Assembly (NCBI RefSeq): GCF_947179165.1
Contig: NC_077240.1
Coordinates: 25,958,001 to 26,022,000, forward strand
DNA from: Solanum dulcamara
Lineage: Eukaryota; Streptophyta; Magnoliopsida; Solanales; Solanaceae
Direction of reading: 5' to 3'
DNA: 64,000 bases
Below are positions 36,701 through 48,436 of the stretch, piece after piece; position 1 is the stretch's first letter; each line of letters begins with the position of its first letter. The translations under genes were made by a program, and so were the position numbers. A model generated the notes under the pieces. The model did no database searches and was not told the DNA's origin. It saw nothing but the letters and a program-made list of their open reading frames with translations.

Positions 36701-38636
36701 CATCCTTGAGATGTGCCAGGAAGGCTAAACAACCCTTACTCACCAACCTCTTAGCACGAACAAAGGAGATAATTCGAACTGGGGCGGGAAGATAGTCACT
36801 CTCCCACACCAACTGATCCATCCCAGGCTTGGCTAATGTCACAGTCTTAGCATTGCAATCTAAGATAGCAAAATTTGGAGAGAGCCAAGTCATACCCAAG
36901 ATTACATCAAAGTCAACCATCTCTAAAATAATCAAATCTACATAAGTTCTACTGCCCACAAAAGTCACAAGGCAAGACCTATACACTTTCTCAACTAGCA
37001 TAAACTCACCAACAGGAGTAGAAACACGAATAGACATGTCAAGTAAGTCACAATATAAATTGAGTCCATCGTCAAATGTGGAAGATATATAAGAAAATGT
37101 GGATCCAGGATCAAATAATATGAAGTCCAAGCTATCGCAGACAAAAAAAGTACTTGTGATAACAACATCGGATGCCTCTGCCTCTGACCTCTCGGGGAAA
37201 GCATAACAATGGGCTCTGTTGCCTGTCTGACTATTTCCCTTGCTGGGCTGTACTCCAGTAGTTCCAACCTGCCCGTCACCCCAACTAGACTGGCGACCAC
37301 CACGACCTTAGCCACCACGTCCTCCAGAATAACGACCCCTACTATAGCCGTCACCTCCACCTCTAACTGCTAGGACTCTGTAACTCTGATCATGCCAAGC
37401 CTGACTCTGCCTTGGATAATATTTTCTGATATGTCTAGGCTTACCACATCCATAATAAGTCTTAGGATCAAGAGTGGGTCTTTGTGAGGACGAAGAAGAC
37501 TGAAGATAACCCCCAAAATGAGAAGAGGGCTGACTAGTCTTTAATAGACCTCCATCTAAAACCTGCAATAAAGATTGAATAGGACGGGTTGAATAATCTC
37601 CAAACCTCTGTCCTCTAGAGTAAGAACCACTAAACTCACCTTCTTTACGAAACTTCTTGAACGTGGTCTCTTTAGCAAAGTTATCTGGCTTCATCCCCTC
37701 CACCTCTATCACAAAATCAACCACTTCTTGAAAGGATTTTGCTGAAGCAGCAACCTGTAAAGCTGGAATCCATAAATCTGACCTCAATCCCTTCATAAAA
37801 CGGCGAATCCTCTCTTCTGGACTGAAGCAAAACTGAGTAGCATATCTGGCTAAGGCATGAAATTTGGCCTCATAAGCGGCAACAAACATCCTCCTCTTCT
37901 CTATATTCAGGAACTCTTCTCTCCTCCGGTCCCTCAAGGTTCGGGGAATATACTTCCCTATGAAACAGTCAAAAAAGGTTGCCCAGGTCATAGGTGGTGC
38001 CTCTACTGGTCGACACTCAATGTGAGACCGCCACCACATTTTGGCATCTTCTTGAAACTGGTATGTCATAAACTCAACAGCAAATCGCTCTACTATATCC
38101 ATCTTATGAAGCAGCTCATGACAATCAACAAGGAAATCATAAGCATCCTCAGATTCAGTACTCATAAAGACCGGGGGTTTCAACTTCAAGAACTTAACAA
38201 AGAGATCATCCTGGTCACTCATCATTACCAAACTTGTAGTCAATCGAGGAAATATACTTGTTCCCGAGGGCACCATCATACGAGGAGCCATAACAACTGC
38301 ATAGTGTACTCCTAGAATATAAGGTACTGGGGGAGCTTGTGCCTGATTGGATAACCCACTAAGATAGGTGAGAACCTGGTGGATCATATCTGGAGTAGGC
38401 TGGGGTGGTGTTTCTCTCTCATGAACCTACTCATTCTCTACCTCAATATCATCTCTAGCTACCTCATCAGCCGATAGAGGGGTCATTTCTCTCTCCTAGG
38501 ATGGACCACCTGTCTGGACCTTGCCCCTAGTAGGCTTTCTCCCGCGACCTCTACCACGGCCTCTTGTTTCTACTCTTCCTCTGCCTACAGCCCCAACGGC
38601 TGGCTCAGGTGCTCTTGTTGCTCTAGTTCTAACCAT
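33701..38636 (-). pseudogene. Element B gag-pol polyprotein, nine stops and a frameshift
   Basis: Starts at ATG 38636 (MVRTRATRAPE). Order: Arg-rich N-terminus, gag capsid (LKPPVFMSTESEDAYDFL), a zinc knuckle with two Cys changed to Tyr (YYGCGKPRH...KYYP), protease with DPGS, reverse transcriptase FIDDILIYS (about 36110), RNase H, integrase HHCC finger (CPNCQQ), core MDF and [11 protein letters not shown] region and YPYLF tail. In-frame stops: 38496, 38427, 37308, 36519, 36507, 36231, 35424, 35115 and 34505. The last replaces the catalytic Glu (GQS*RTIQ). About two T residues are missing near 35076, shifting the frame. It is a different lineage from A ([21 protein letters not shown]). Dead, but every domain is present. 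Confidence 0.88.
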
Positions 38637-38834
38637 CTGCAAAAGTAAAGTGAAGAAGGTTAGATACCAATTTGTATCACCTAGATACCAATTGGATTCA
38701 AGTAAATGAAAGAAAGAAGGAATAGAGTTTTCCTAAAGTCCCGTAGCCTCTTGAAGAAAAGTAAAGGCGTCCCCGTACCATTCCGCAAGACTCTACTAGA
38801 CCTGTCCTTGTGTGATGAGATCACTGAACCTAAA

Positions 38835-38846
38835 GCTCTGATACCA
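38835..38846 (-). other. Primer-binding site of element B
   Basis: The - strand TGGTATCAGAGC ends four bases before the LTR boundary at 38851. Same tRNA-iMet primer type as A1. Confidence 0.9.
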
Positions 38847-38850
38847 AGTT

Positions 38851-39273
38851 TGTCACGACCCAAAATGGGTCATGAGTGGCACCCACACTTAACCTCCTAG
38901 GTGGGAGAACCAATGATACAAACCCCAACTAATAAATATAACAATAATGCGAAAGCTTAAATAAATATGTTTTCCCCAAAACCTGAAAGTCATCACATGA
39001 AGGACATCTAAATTCTAAAACTAAGTCTGGAAATATCAAATACCAAAATAAACAAATAACAAAATGTGTCCAAAAACTAAAGACACCATGCCATAACTGA
39101 GAGATTCCATCACGAGCTAGAAGGATATCTCACCCTGAAATTCGATGATCTTGAGACTGACTAGAGCTGAGGTCGACTCGAAGTCTGTGGAACACTCGCT
39201 GCACTCCACAAAACAAAACAAGAAAAGATACAAGTAGGGGTCAGTACTGGACAATATGTACTGAGTAGGTATC
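38851..39273 (-). mobile_element. 5' LTR of element B, first part
   Basis: Matches 31775-32197 of the 3' LTR. It is interrupted at 39273 by a solo LTR and continues at 41818. GTATC at 39269-39273 is the duplicated target. Confidence 0.88.
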
Positions 39274-41812
39274 TGTAACACCCCATAAATATTATTGATT
39301 CATGGATCCTTTCTTTCATGAAGTCCAAATAAATTATCAAAGTTTTCTATTTAATTCAAGCATGAAACTTTATGGATTTTTCATATCATAATTCCAAATG
39401 CATAGATTATTAAATATATGAAATTTAATTACCTATCTTATATTAACTTATATTGGCTTTTAAATGCATTAAATTATTGATTTATCAAAAGTCCTTATAT
39501 GAAGGCATGAAAAGATTTTGATCATGTTCTAAAGTATTTTGATCATGTTCTAAAAGTATTTTGATCATGTTCTAAAAGTATTTTGATCATGGTCTCTCAT
39601 GCCTAAAGATTTTGATCATGTTCTAAAGTATTTTGATCATGTTCTAAAAGTATTTTGATCATGTTCTAAAGAAATTTGATCATGTTCTAAAGTATTTTGA
39701 TCATGTTCTAAAAGTATTTTGATTATGTTCTCTCATGCCTAAAGTAATTTGGGCATAAATTTTCATAGGATGGTCCAAATTAGGTGATTCAAATTTTTGA
39801 ATAACCACAACATCATTACCTACAACATTCATGAAGAACATATCTTAAGATTCGGATTTTAAGTAGATCAAATAAATTGATCTTTGCAAGACATAGTGCT
39901 GTGACGGAATGGAGTGTTTGTAGAATAAAATTCATATCTCGATGTAAAATGCTCCAAATTGGATGATTCTTGAACTAACTGAAACTAGACTTCTATATCT
40001 ACAATTCTTATGAAGACACCAAATCCTAATAAGGAATTTATCTTATTCAAACGTAGCTTCGAAAACAGATATTCCGTTAAAAGAGATTTCATCTCACCTA
40101 CCATAGAAAGATCTAGAACCATTTGACATCATCCATGACATCAAAATTCTCCATTGAATTTTCAAGATCATCCTTTATGATTATGTTTATTTATTGTTAG
40201 GTCCCTCCTCCACACCTATAAATACCCACCTTATTTCCTCATTTTATTCACCAAGCTTTCTTAAGCAACTCTTCTCTCTATATACTTCTTTACTCCTTCT
40301 CAAATATAGTTTTAGTTTTAGTAGTATAAAAATACTACTCTAGTGATTCTTATACTCCGGGTAGTACACAAAATAAACCGGCGAGAAGAAAAGGCTAGGG
40401 GTCCAAGAGTGTTCCAATTCGAAGTAAAGCTTCCGATTTAAGGTATGTAAGGCTTTCATAGCATTGGATTGAGTTCGTCCATGCGCCCAATATTTAAATT
40501 TATTATAATTGAGTTATAGTTGAGTTTTATCCAAATCTTGAATTCTAAATAAATTAATTCTTCTTCTATTGAGTTTGATATATTTATGCATTAATATTAT
40601 TATTATTGTTATCTCTCATATTATTGGAATTATTGTTCATGGCTACTTTCCCATGAATCCTAATTGATTTGATGTTCATGAATATTTTTACACATGTTTT
40701 GAGTAAAGATGTTGGTTTTTTATTATTTTCATTGATAAAAAGAAGTTATATGAATTAATACTATATATGTATTTTATTGAGTTTTGAAAGAGCAAAAGAG
40801 TTGAATTTGAATGAATTTGAGAAAAATGATATTTTGAGCAAGATGTTTTAATGCGATGTAAATGATGTTTTTGGAAGTATAATGATTGATGAACATGAAA
40901 TGAGATGAGTTTGATGATTTAAATTAAAGTCCAATGAGACTAGATGATGAGTTTAATATGAGCACATATTTTGGGAGTAGTATTGAGCACCGAGTTGGGT
41001 AAGAGTTTAATTGACTCAAACCCCAGAACTACGTAGCCAACGTAGGATGGAGGCTATGCCTCTTAAGTCCCAAAAAGAGGACTTTGATGAGTGGATCCAA
41101 GATGGTGATGTCCTTTACCCTGGCAAGGTATTGGATGGATGTGGCAACGACATCGCTTCGTTGTATCATCGCTAGCTCATAAGTGATGGTTGTCGGTTAG
41201 AGAAACTCCCAATTGAGTAAGCATTGCTTGTTACTATTATTTTTATTATTATATTTTAAACTTGCATTACATATTGATGTTGAGATGATGTTGAGTTCTG
41301 AGCTGAGTTTTCTTGAGAGAAGTTTCTTGATATTTGTCCTTACCTTCCTGCCATTTTACATACTCGTACATTCCACGTACTGACGTCATTCGACCTGCAT
41401 CGTTTTATGATGCAGATACAGGTGTTAGAGATCCTCAACAGGCGCTTCGTTGAAGATCATTATTTTTCAGCTATTTGGTGAGTCCTTCTTATATTCGAAG
41501 GAACTCTTTATCCTTTTATTATTGTTGAGTGTGATGTTTATTTTAAGGTAGCCATGGACATGTCATTGACACCATCTAAGAGTATTAGAGGCTTCATAGA
41601 CAGAGTCTGATGATGTAATTGAAGTAGTTCTCCTTAGAAACTACTTCTTCTAAGAATTATCTATTTTTCCTTTGATTATGACAAGCCCACATTAGTATTC
41701 TTAAGTCTTCCGCTGATGAACAAATGAGTAATGAGACCAAGTGGTTCTCTCAGAAGCCATAGATGGTTTCTGAGTGCTGGCCACGCCTAGGGTACCCTCT
41801 CGGAGCGTGATA
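39274..41812 (+). mobile_element. Solo LTR (family A, long-U3 type), TSD GTATC
   Basis: 2539 bp, TGTAACACCCC...GGAGCGTGATA (final CA changed to TA), flanked by GTATC (39269-39273, 41813-41817). The first ~490 bp differ from the A1 LTR and match the start of the LTR at 44070-46491. From GGGCATAA at about 39750 onward it follows the A1 LTR. A TATA box (CTATAAATA) lies at about 40219. It is nested inside B's 5' LTR, so it is younger than B. Confidence 0.88.
39515..39745 (+). repeat. ~24-bp tandem repeat TTTTGATCATGTTCTAAAG
   Basis: About ten units of 23-25 bp in the U3 part of the solo LTR. Each has the palindrome TGATCA, and CTCTCATGCCTAAAG interruptions occur twice. The related LTR at 44070-46491 has a shorter version (46140-46270), so the repeat accounts for part of the LTR length difference. 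Confidence 0.88.
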
Positions 41813-41817
41813 GTATC

Positions 41818-42330
41818 ATCGATTGACTCAAAATAGAAATCAATATGCATAAGTAATAGTCAAAAGTCAACCATATCACTTAACAGGTGGCAACCAATGA
41901 ACAATTACATAACCAATCAACAATATCAAGATCACACATGAGGACTGAAGCCTCCACATCACATTCTTTTAGAAAATGAGTTATTGGAGATTGGGTAGTA
42001 TTAAGTCATTTTAATCTGTTTTTCCTTTAGTATTACCGTGCCGGAACGTGACACCCGATCCAAATATACCGTGTTGGAACATGACACCCGATCCAAATAT
42101 ACCATGTCGGAACGTGACACCCGATCCAAATATATCATGTCGGAACATGACACCCGATCCAAATATAATTAATTTATCATTCTTTATGATTACATTCCAC
42201 TTCATTAACAATATTTCACCAAGCCTTCTTTATTTAAGGCGCCATTTTTGATAGGGCAAGTTCAAGATTATGGATTTTATGGCCTCGGAATTTTAGACCA
42301 ATCACAACAACATATCAACCATCCAAACCA
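41818..42330 (-). mobile_element. 5' LTR of element B, second part, truncated
   Basis: Continues the LTR of B, including the four 33-bp GACACCCGATCC units, and matches up to about 32715 of the 3' LTR. At 42330 it breaks into A2 protease sequence; CCA is shared at the join. The remaining ~970 bp of this LTR are absent from the window. Confidence 0.85.
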
Positions 42331-43852
42331 ACTCAACTAAGTCAGCCATGGTATCCCTGTGATAGATTGACACCGTACAATTTCTATAGACCCTCTCGGC
42401 TAAGATAGACTCACCAACAGGAGTAGACATGCTAAAAGGCTCAAGAAGACACTCAGGAAGGATCTCAAATTTACTAGCCAGGTAAGGAGTCACAAAACAT
42501 AATGTAGCACCTGGATCAAGTAATGTATACACATCAAAAGAAAGGACTCGGAGCATACCACTAACAACATCGGGTGCATTCTCTTGGTCTTGGCGACTAC
42601 CCATAGCATACAGATGGTTGGTTACCCCACCTGCACTTGAAGCTGCACCTCTATGATTACTTCTATTCTGTGGAGCTGCAGAACAAAATTAAGCTCTACT
42701 ACTTCCATCTCCCTATCTCTTTGAAGGACACTCATTTTGAAAGTGACCTGTCTTTCCACATCCATAGCAAGCATTGGTTCCCACACGACACTCTCTCAAA
42801 TGGAGCCTTCCACATCTAGCACATGGTGGTTTCCCTCTAGAACCTTAAGCCACACTTAATTGGGACTGAGAACCCTGAGCTCAGAAGTTTTAGTGACTCA
42901 GCGACCTCTGATCATACCTGGTATTAGGTGTAAAAGCATTTTTTGGGGAAGGTACATAATTAGAAGACCTTTTCTGAAAGAAGGACTTGTTACCCTTCCC
43001 TTGCTTCTGCTCGTTCTCATGCCCAATAGACTTAGCCTTTTTGCTTAGGTGTTCCTCTCGGTCTTTTTTCTTGTCATCCTCAACCTGCTGAGCATACACC
43101 ATCAATCTAGAAAAATCCATGTCAGAAATTATTAACATTGCCTTACATTCTTTCTTTACATGTTTTCCTAGGCCAGAGACAAACTTCCTTATCTTAGACC
43201 TCATATAAGGAATCATTTCTGGGGCATATTTAGACAACTGAATAAACTTCAAACTATACTCTTTCACAGTCATACTCTCCTGCTTGAGGTTCACAAATTC
43301 CTCAATCTTTGCTTCACGTAGCTCTTGGGGAAAGAAGTTATCAAGGAATGCTCTTTTAAACTCATCCCAAAGAGCAGGCTCCGCATCCTCATCTCTACTT
43401 TCTTCCCACTGATTATACCAGACATTTGCCACATTCTTGAGCTGATAAGATACCAAATCAACCCCCTCGATCTCTGTAGCATACATCACTTTTAGTATCT
43501 TCCATATTTCATCAATAAAATTTTGGGGGTCTTCATCAATCTTGGAACCCGTGAAGACCGGTGGATTCATTCTCAGAAAATCTCTAATCCTCGTGGCAGC
43601 AAATGGATCTTGATAACTAGAGCTAGGAGTTGGTGAACTTTGGCTACTATTTCGAGTAGCCACCAACTGGGTGAGCATAGAAATCGCTCCTCGAAAATCT
43701 TCCTCAGAAGTAGGAGTGGTCTGAACAGTAGGTACTTGGGGTACCTCAGTAGACCATGCAGGTCGGCCCCTAGTTCTCCGTGGAGGCATAACTGACTGTG
43801 GAACCTTAGTGTTGGCAGCGTCTCTCTAACTAGCTGAACGTTTAGGAGGCAT
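42331..43852 (-). pseudogene. A2 gag and protease fragment
   Basis: Relative of A1 gag in one frame from ATG 43852 to the break at 42331, inside the protease ([15 protein letters not shown], then DTMADLVEL). In-frame stops include codon 9 (43826-43828), 42890-42892, and CAA-to-TAA changes near 42847 and 42690. At the site of A1's first stop A2 keeps Arg (GMLRVLS). The capsid region (FTGSKIDEDPQNFIDE to SRLMVYAQQVEDDKKK) is well kept. Everything from late protease through reverse transcriptase is missing. Confidence 0.85.
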
Positions 43853-44052
43853 GTCTGAAACGTGTAAACGCACGAATTAGAAAGGAAGCTTTTATAGAGT
43901 TAAACTCTATCGCACGAACTCAGATTATGAAAGAAGTGAAATAATTCCTAATGTCCTATAGCCTCCTGATTATAAGTGTGGTGCAAGACACACCTATAAG
44001 CAAGACTCTACTAGACACGGCTTCATAGACACCCTAGGACTCTTGAACTCTG

Positions 44053-44065
44053 TGCTCTGATACCA
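44053..44065 (-). other. Primer-binding site of A2
   Basis: The - strand TGGTATCAGAGCA sits four bases from the LTR edge at 44070, as in A1. It shows this LTR acts as the 5' LTR for the gag fragment to its left. Confidence 0.88.
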
Positions 44066-44069
44066 AGTT

Positions 44070-46491
44070 TGTCATGCCCTGAGAGGGTACCCTAGGCGTG
44101 ACCGACACTCAGAAACCATCTCTGGCCTCTGAGAGAACCACTTGGTCTCATCAGTTATTTTTTCATCTGTGGAAGACTTAATAAGAATACTTATATGGGC
44201 TCTCTATTAACAACATCTAATGAAAGAAGAATTTTTTTTTAGAAGAAGTAGTTTCAAAGGAGAACTACTCCAATTATATCATTAAACTCTGTCTATGAAG
44301 CCTCTAGTACTCTTAGATGGTGCCAATGACATGTCTATGACTACCTTAAAAGAAACATAATACTCAACAATAATTAAAGAATAAAGAGTTCCTCCGAATA
44401 CAAGAAGGACTCACCAAATAGCTGAAAAATAATGATCTTCAACGAAGCGCCTGTTGAGGATCTCTAACACCTGTATCTGCATCATAAAACGAAGCAGGTC
44501 AAAAGACGTCAGTACATGGAATGTACGAGTATGTAAAATAGCAGGAAGGTAAGGACACATATCAAGAAACTACTCTCAAGAAAACTCAGCTCAGAACTCA
44601 ACATCATCTCAACATCAATATATAATGCAAGTTTAAAATATAATAATAAAAATAATAGTAATAAGCAATGCTTACTCCGTTGGGAGTTTTTCTAACCGAC
44701 AACCATCACTTATGAGCTAGCGATGATAAAAAGAAGCGATGTCGTTGCCACATCCATCCAATACCTTGCCAGGGTAAAGGACATCACCATCTTGGATCCA
44801 CTCATCAAAGTCCTCTTTTTGGGACTTAAGAGGCATAGCCTCCATCCTACGCTGGCTACGTAGTTCTGGGGTTTGAGTCAATTAAACTCTTACCCAACTC
44901 GATACTCAATACTACTCCTAAAATATGTGCTCATATTAATCTCATCATTTAGTCTCATTGGACTTTAATTTAAATCATCAAACTCATTCATTACTTCTTC
45001 ATCAATTATTATACTTCAAAAACATCATTTACATCTCATCAAAATATTTTGCTCAAAACATCATTTACTCAAATTCATTTAAACTCAACTCTTTTTCTCT
45101 TTCAAAACTCAATAAAATACATATATAGTATTAATTTATATTACTATTTTTATCAATGAAAATATTAAAAAGCCAACATCTTTACTCAAAACATGTGTAA
45201 AAATATTTATGAACATCAAATCAATTAGGATTCATGGGAAAGTAGCCATGAACAATAATTTCAATAATATGAGAGATAACAATAATAATAATATTAATGC
45301 ATAAATATATCTAACTCAATAGAAGAAGAATTAATTCATTTAGAATTCACGATTTGGATAAAACTCAACTATAACTCAAATATAATGAATTTAAATATTG
45401 GGCGCATGGACGAACTCAATCCGATGCTATGAAAGCCTTACATATCTGAAATCCAAAGATTTACTCTGATTTGGAACACTCTTGGACCCTTAGCCTTTTT
45501 TTCTCACCAGAGCGTTTTGTGTACTACCCGGAGTATAAGAATCACCGGAGTAGTATTTTTATATCACTAAAACTATATTTGAATAGAAGTAAAGAAGTAT
45601 ATAGAGAGAAGAGTTGCTTAAGAAAGCTTGATGAATAAAATAAGGAAATAAGGTGGATATTTATAGGTGTGAAGGAGGGACCTAACAATAAATAAACATA
45701 ATCACAAAGGATGATCTTGAAAATTCAATGGACAATTTTGATGTCATGGATGATGTCAAATGGTTCTAGATCTTTCTATGGTAGGTGAGATAAAATCTCT
45801 TTTAACGGAATATCCATTTTCAAAGCTGCGTTTAAATAAGATAAATTCCTTATTAGGATTTGGTGTCTTCAAAAGAATTGTAGATATAGAAGTCTACTTT
45901 CAGTTAGTTCAAGAATCATCCAATTTGGAGCAATCTACATCGAGATATGAATTTTATTCTACAAATACTCCATTCCATCACAGCACTATGTCTTGCAAAG
46001 ATTAATTTATTTGATCTACTTAAACTCCGAATCTTAAGATATGTTCTTCATGAAAGTTGTAGGTAATGATGTTGTGGTTACTCAGAAATTTGAATCACCT
46101 AATTTGGACCATCTTATGAAAGGTTATACCCAAATTACTTTAGGCATGAGAGAATATGATCAAAATAATTTTAGAACATGATCAAAATACTTTAGAACAT
46201 GATCAAAATACTTTAGAACATGATCAAAATACTTTAGGCATGAGAGAACATGATCAAAATCTTTTCATGCCTTCATATAAGGACTTTTGATAAATCAACA
46301 ATTTAATGCATTTAAAAGCCAATATAAGATAGATAATTAAATTTCAAATATTTAATAATCTATGCATTTGGAATCATGATATGAAAAATCCATAAAGTTT
46401 CATGCTTGAATTAAATAGAAAACTTTGATAATTCATTTGGACTTCATGAAAGAAAGGATCCATGAATCAATAATATTTAGGAGGTGTTACA
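44070..46491 (-). mobile_element. Central LTR of A2
   Basis: 2422 bp, + strand TGTCATGCCCTG...GAGGTGTTACA. It is the 5' LTR of the gag fragment on its left (primer site adjacent) and the 3' LTR of the pol fragment on its right (polypurine tract adjacent). Its U3 has the long-U3 start shared with 39274-41812, including about five TGATCATGTTCTAAAG units (46140-46270). It is clearly diverged from the A1 LTR. Confidence 0.88.
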
Positions 46492-46507
46492 ATATCTCCC
46501 CCTTGGA
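46492..46507 (-). other. Polypurine tract of A2
   Basis: The - strand TCCAAGGGGGAGATAT directly precedes the LTR start at 46491, as in A1. Confidence 0.82.
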
Positions 46508-46616
46508 ATCATTCGTCCTCAAATGAAGATGAAACTAGGAGACATCAAGAATGAGTATCATCAAGACATCAATTTCTCAAAAACTCCATGATTAAAATTC
46601 AAGAATATACATCGAC

Positions 46617-48436
46617 TCAAAGGTAGGAGTAAAGAATATTACCTTGAACATCATCATCGAAAGGCACAAATAGATGAGGATATTTAGCCTTCATATCTTC
46701 TTCAGCTTCCCATGTAGCCTCTTCAACAAATTGATTTTGCCATAGGATTTTGACAGATGTTACTTCCTTAGTTCTTAATTTGCGAACCTGACGATCAAGA
46801 ATCTGAAATGGAATCTCTTCATAACTCAAACTCTCTTTCACCCCAATGCTCTCAGCTGGGACAACAAGTGAAGGATCTCCCAAACACTTCTTAAGCATAG
46901 AGATATGAAACACGAGATGAATAGCAGCTAATTCTAGGGGCAACTCTAATTCATAGGCTACGTTACCTACCCTCCTCATAATCTGATAAGGACCAATGTA
47001 GCAAGGACTAAGATTTCCTTTCTTTCCAAATCTGATCACACCCTTCATGGGTGAAACTTTCAAGTATACCCAATCGTACACTTTGAACTCTAAATCTCTC
47101 ATCCTAACATCAGTATAGGATTTTTGGCGACTCTGAGCAGTCCTCAACCTTTCTTGGATGATTTTCACCTTCTCCATATCTTGGTGAACCAAGTATGGTC
47201 CAATCAACTTAGCTTTACCAACTTCGAACCAACCAATTAGTGATCTACATCTCCTCCTATACAGAGCTTCATAAGGAGCCATTTGAATACTCGAATGGAA
47301 ACTATTATTATATGCAAACTCAATAAGGGATAAATGATCATTATAATTACCTTTGAAGTCAATGACACAAGCTCTTAATATATCTTCCAAAGTCTGTATT
47401 GTATGCTCTGCCTGGCCATCTGTTTGCGGATGAAAAGCAGTACTAAGGTTCACTCTTGAACCTAAACCCTTCTGAAATGACTTCCAAAATTGAGCAGTAA
47501 ATTGAGCTCCCCTATCAGTGATGATAGACAAAGGAACTCCATGTAGTCTAACAATCTCTCTAAGATACAGTTTGGCATAATCCTCTGCAGTGTTTGTAGT
47601 CTTAACTAGCAAGAAATGAGCCGATTTGGTCATCCTATCCACAATCACCCAAATAGAGTTATGTTGTTTGCGGGTTCGTGGTAAACCAGTAATGAAGTCC
47701 ATATTGATCATTTCCCACTTCCATTCTGGGATCTCTATATTCTGAGCCACTCCACAAGGCCTTTGGTGCTCAACTTTAACTTGTTGGCAGTTTGGGCACT
47801 TGGACACAAGCTCTGCTATATCTCTCTTCATTCCACTCCACCAGTATACTTCTCTCAAGTCGTGGTACATCTTTGTTGAACCTGGGTGGATGGAATACCT
47901 GGAATTATGGGCTTCTTCCATGATTCTCTATCGAATACCATCAACACTTGGAACACATAATCTCCCTTAATATTTCAATACTCCATCTCCCTCTTTGGTA
48001 AAAGCCATTATCTTCTGCTTGTGAACCTCATCCTTCAGTTGAAGAAGAATGGGATTCTGATCTTGCTTTTCTTTCACCTCTGCAACTAGAGATGATTCAG
48101 CTCCATTTCGTACTATCGTACCACCCTAACTAGAGTCAATAAGTTGAACTCCCAAACGCGCAAGTCTATGCACTTCCTTTGCCAACTCCTTCTTTTCCTC
48201 TTCCACATGGGTTGTACTCCCCATTGATAACCTGCTAAGAGCATCAGCAACTACGTTTGCTTTACCTGGGTGGTAGAGAATGCTCATGTCATAATCCTTG
48301 AGTAACTCTAGTCATCTTCTCTGCCTCAAATTCAGCTCCTTCTGGCTGAATACATACTATAAGCTCTTATAGTCTGTGAACACATCCACATGTACACCAT
48401 AAAGATAGTGACGCCAAATCTTAAGAGCAAATACCA
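46617..48436 (-). pseudogene. A2 pol fragment: RNase H end, integrase, chromodomain-like tail
   Basis: A 434-codon open stretch (47921-46617) covers the integrase HHCC finger (CPNCQQ), catalytic core (INMDF, ITDRGAQF, QAEHTIQ) and the tail ending YPHLFVPF. The two Trp codons that are TGA in A1 are intact here (EWKWEM, DWVYLK). Upstream the frame has stops, such as TAG near 47931 and TGA near 48312. The DNA continues through the RNase H/linker to 48436, where a solo LTR interrupts it. In the Glu motif an Arg is replaced by His. Confidence 0.85.

Noticed and set aside
36556..38315. Several + strand frames of 60-150 codons over element B
   Set aside because: Antisense shadows of gag-pol; the - strand has all the domains.
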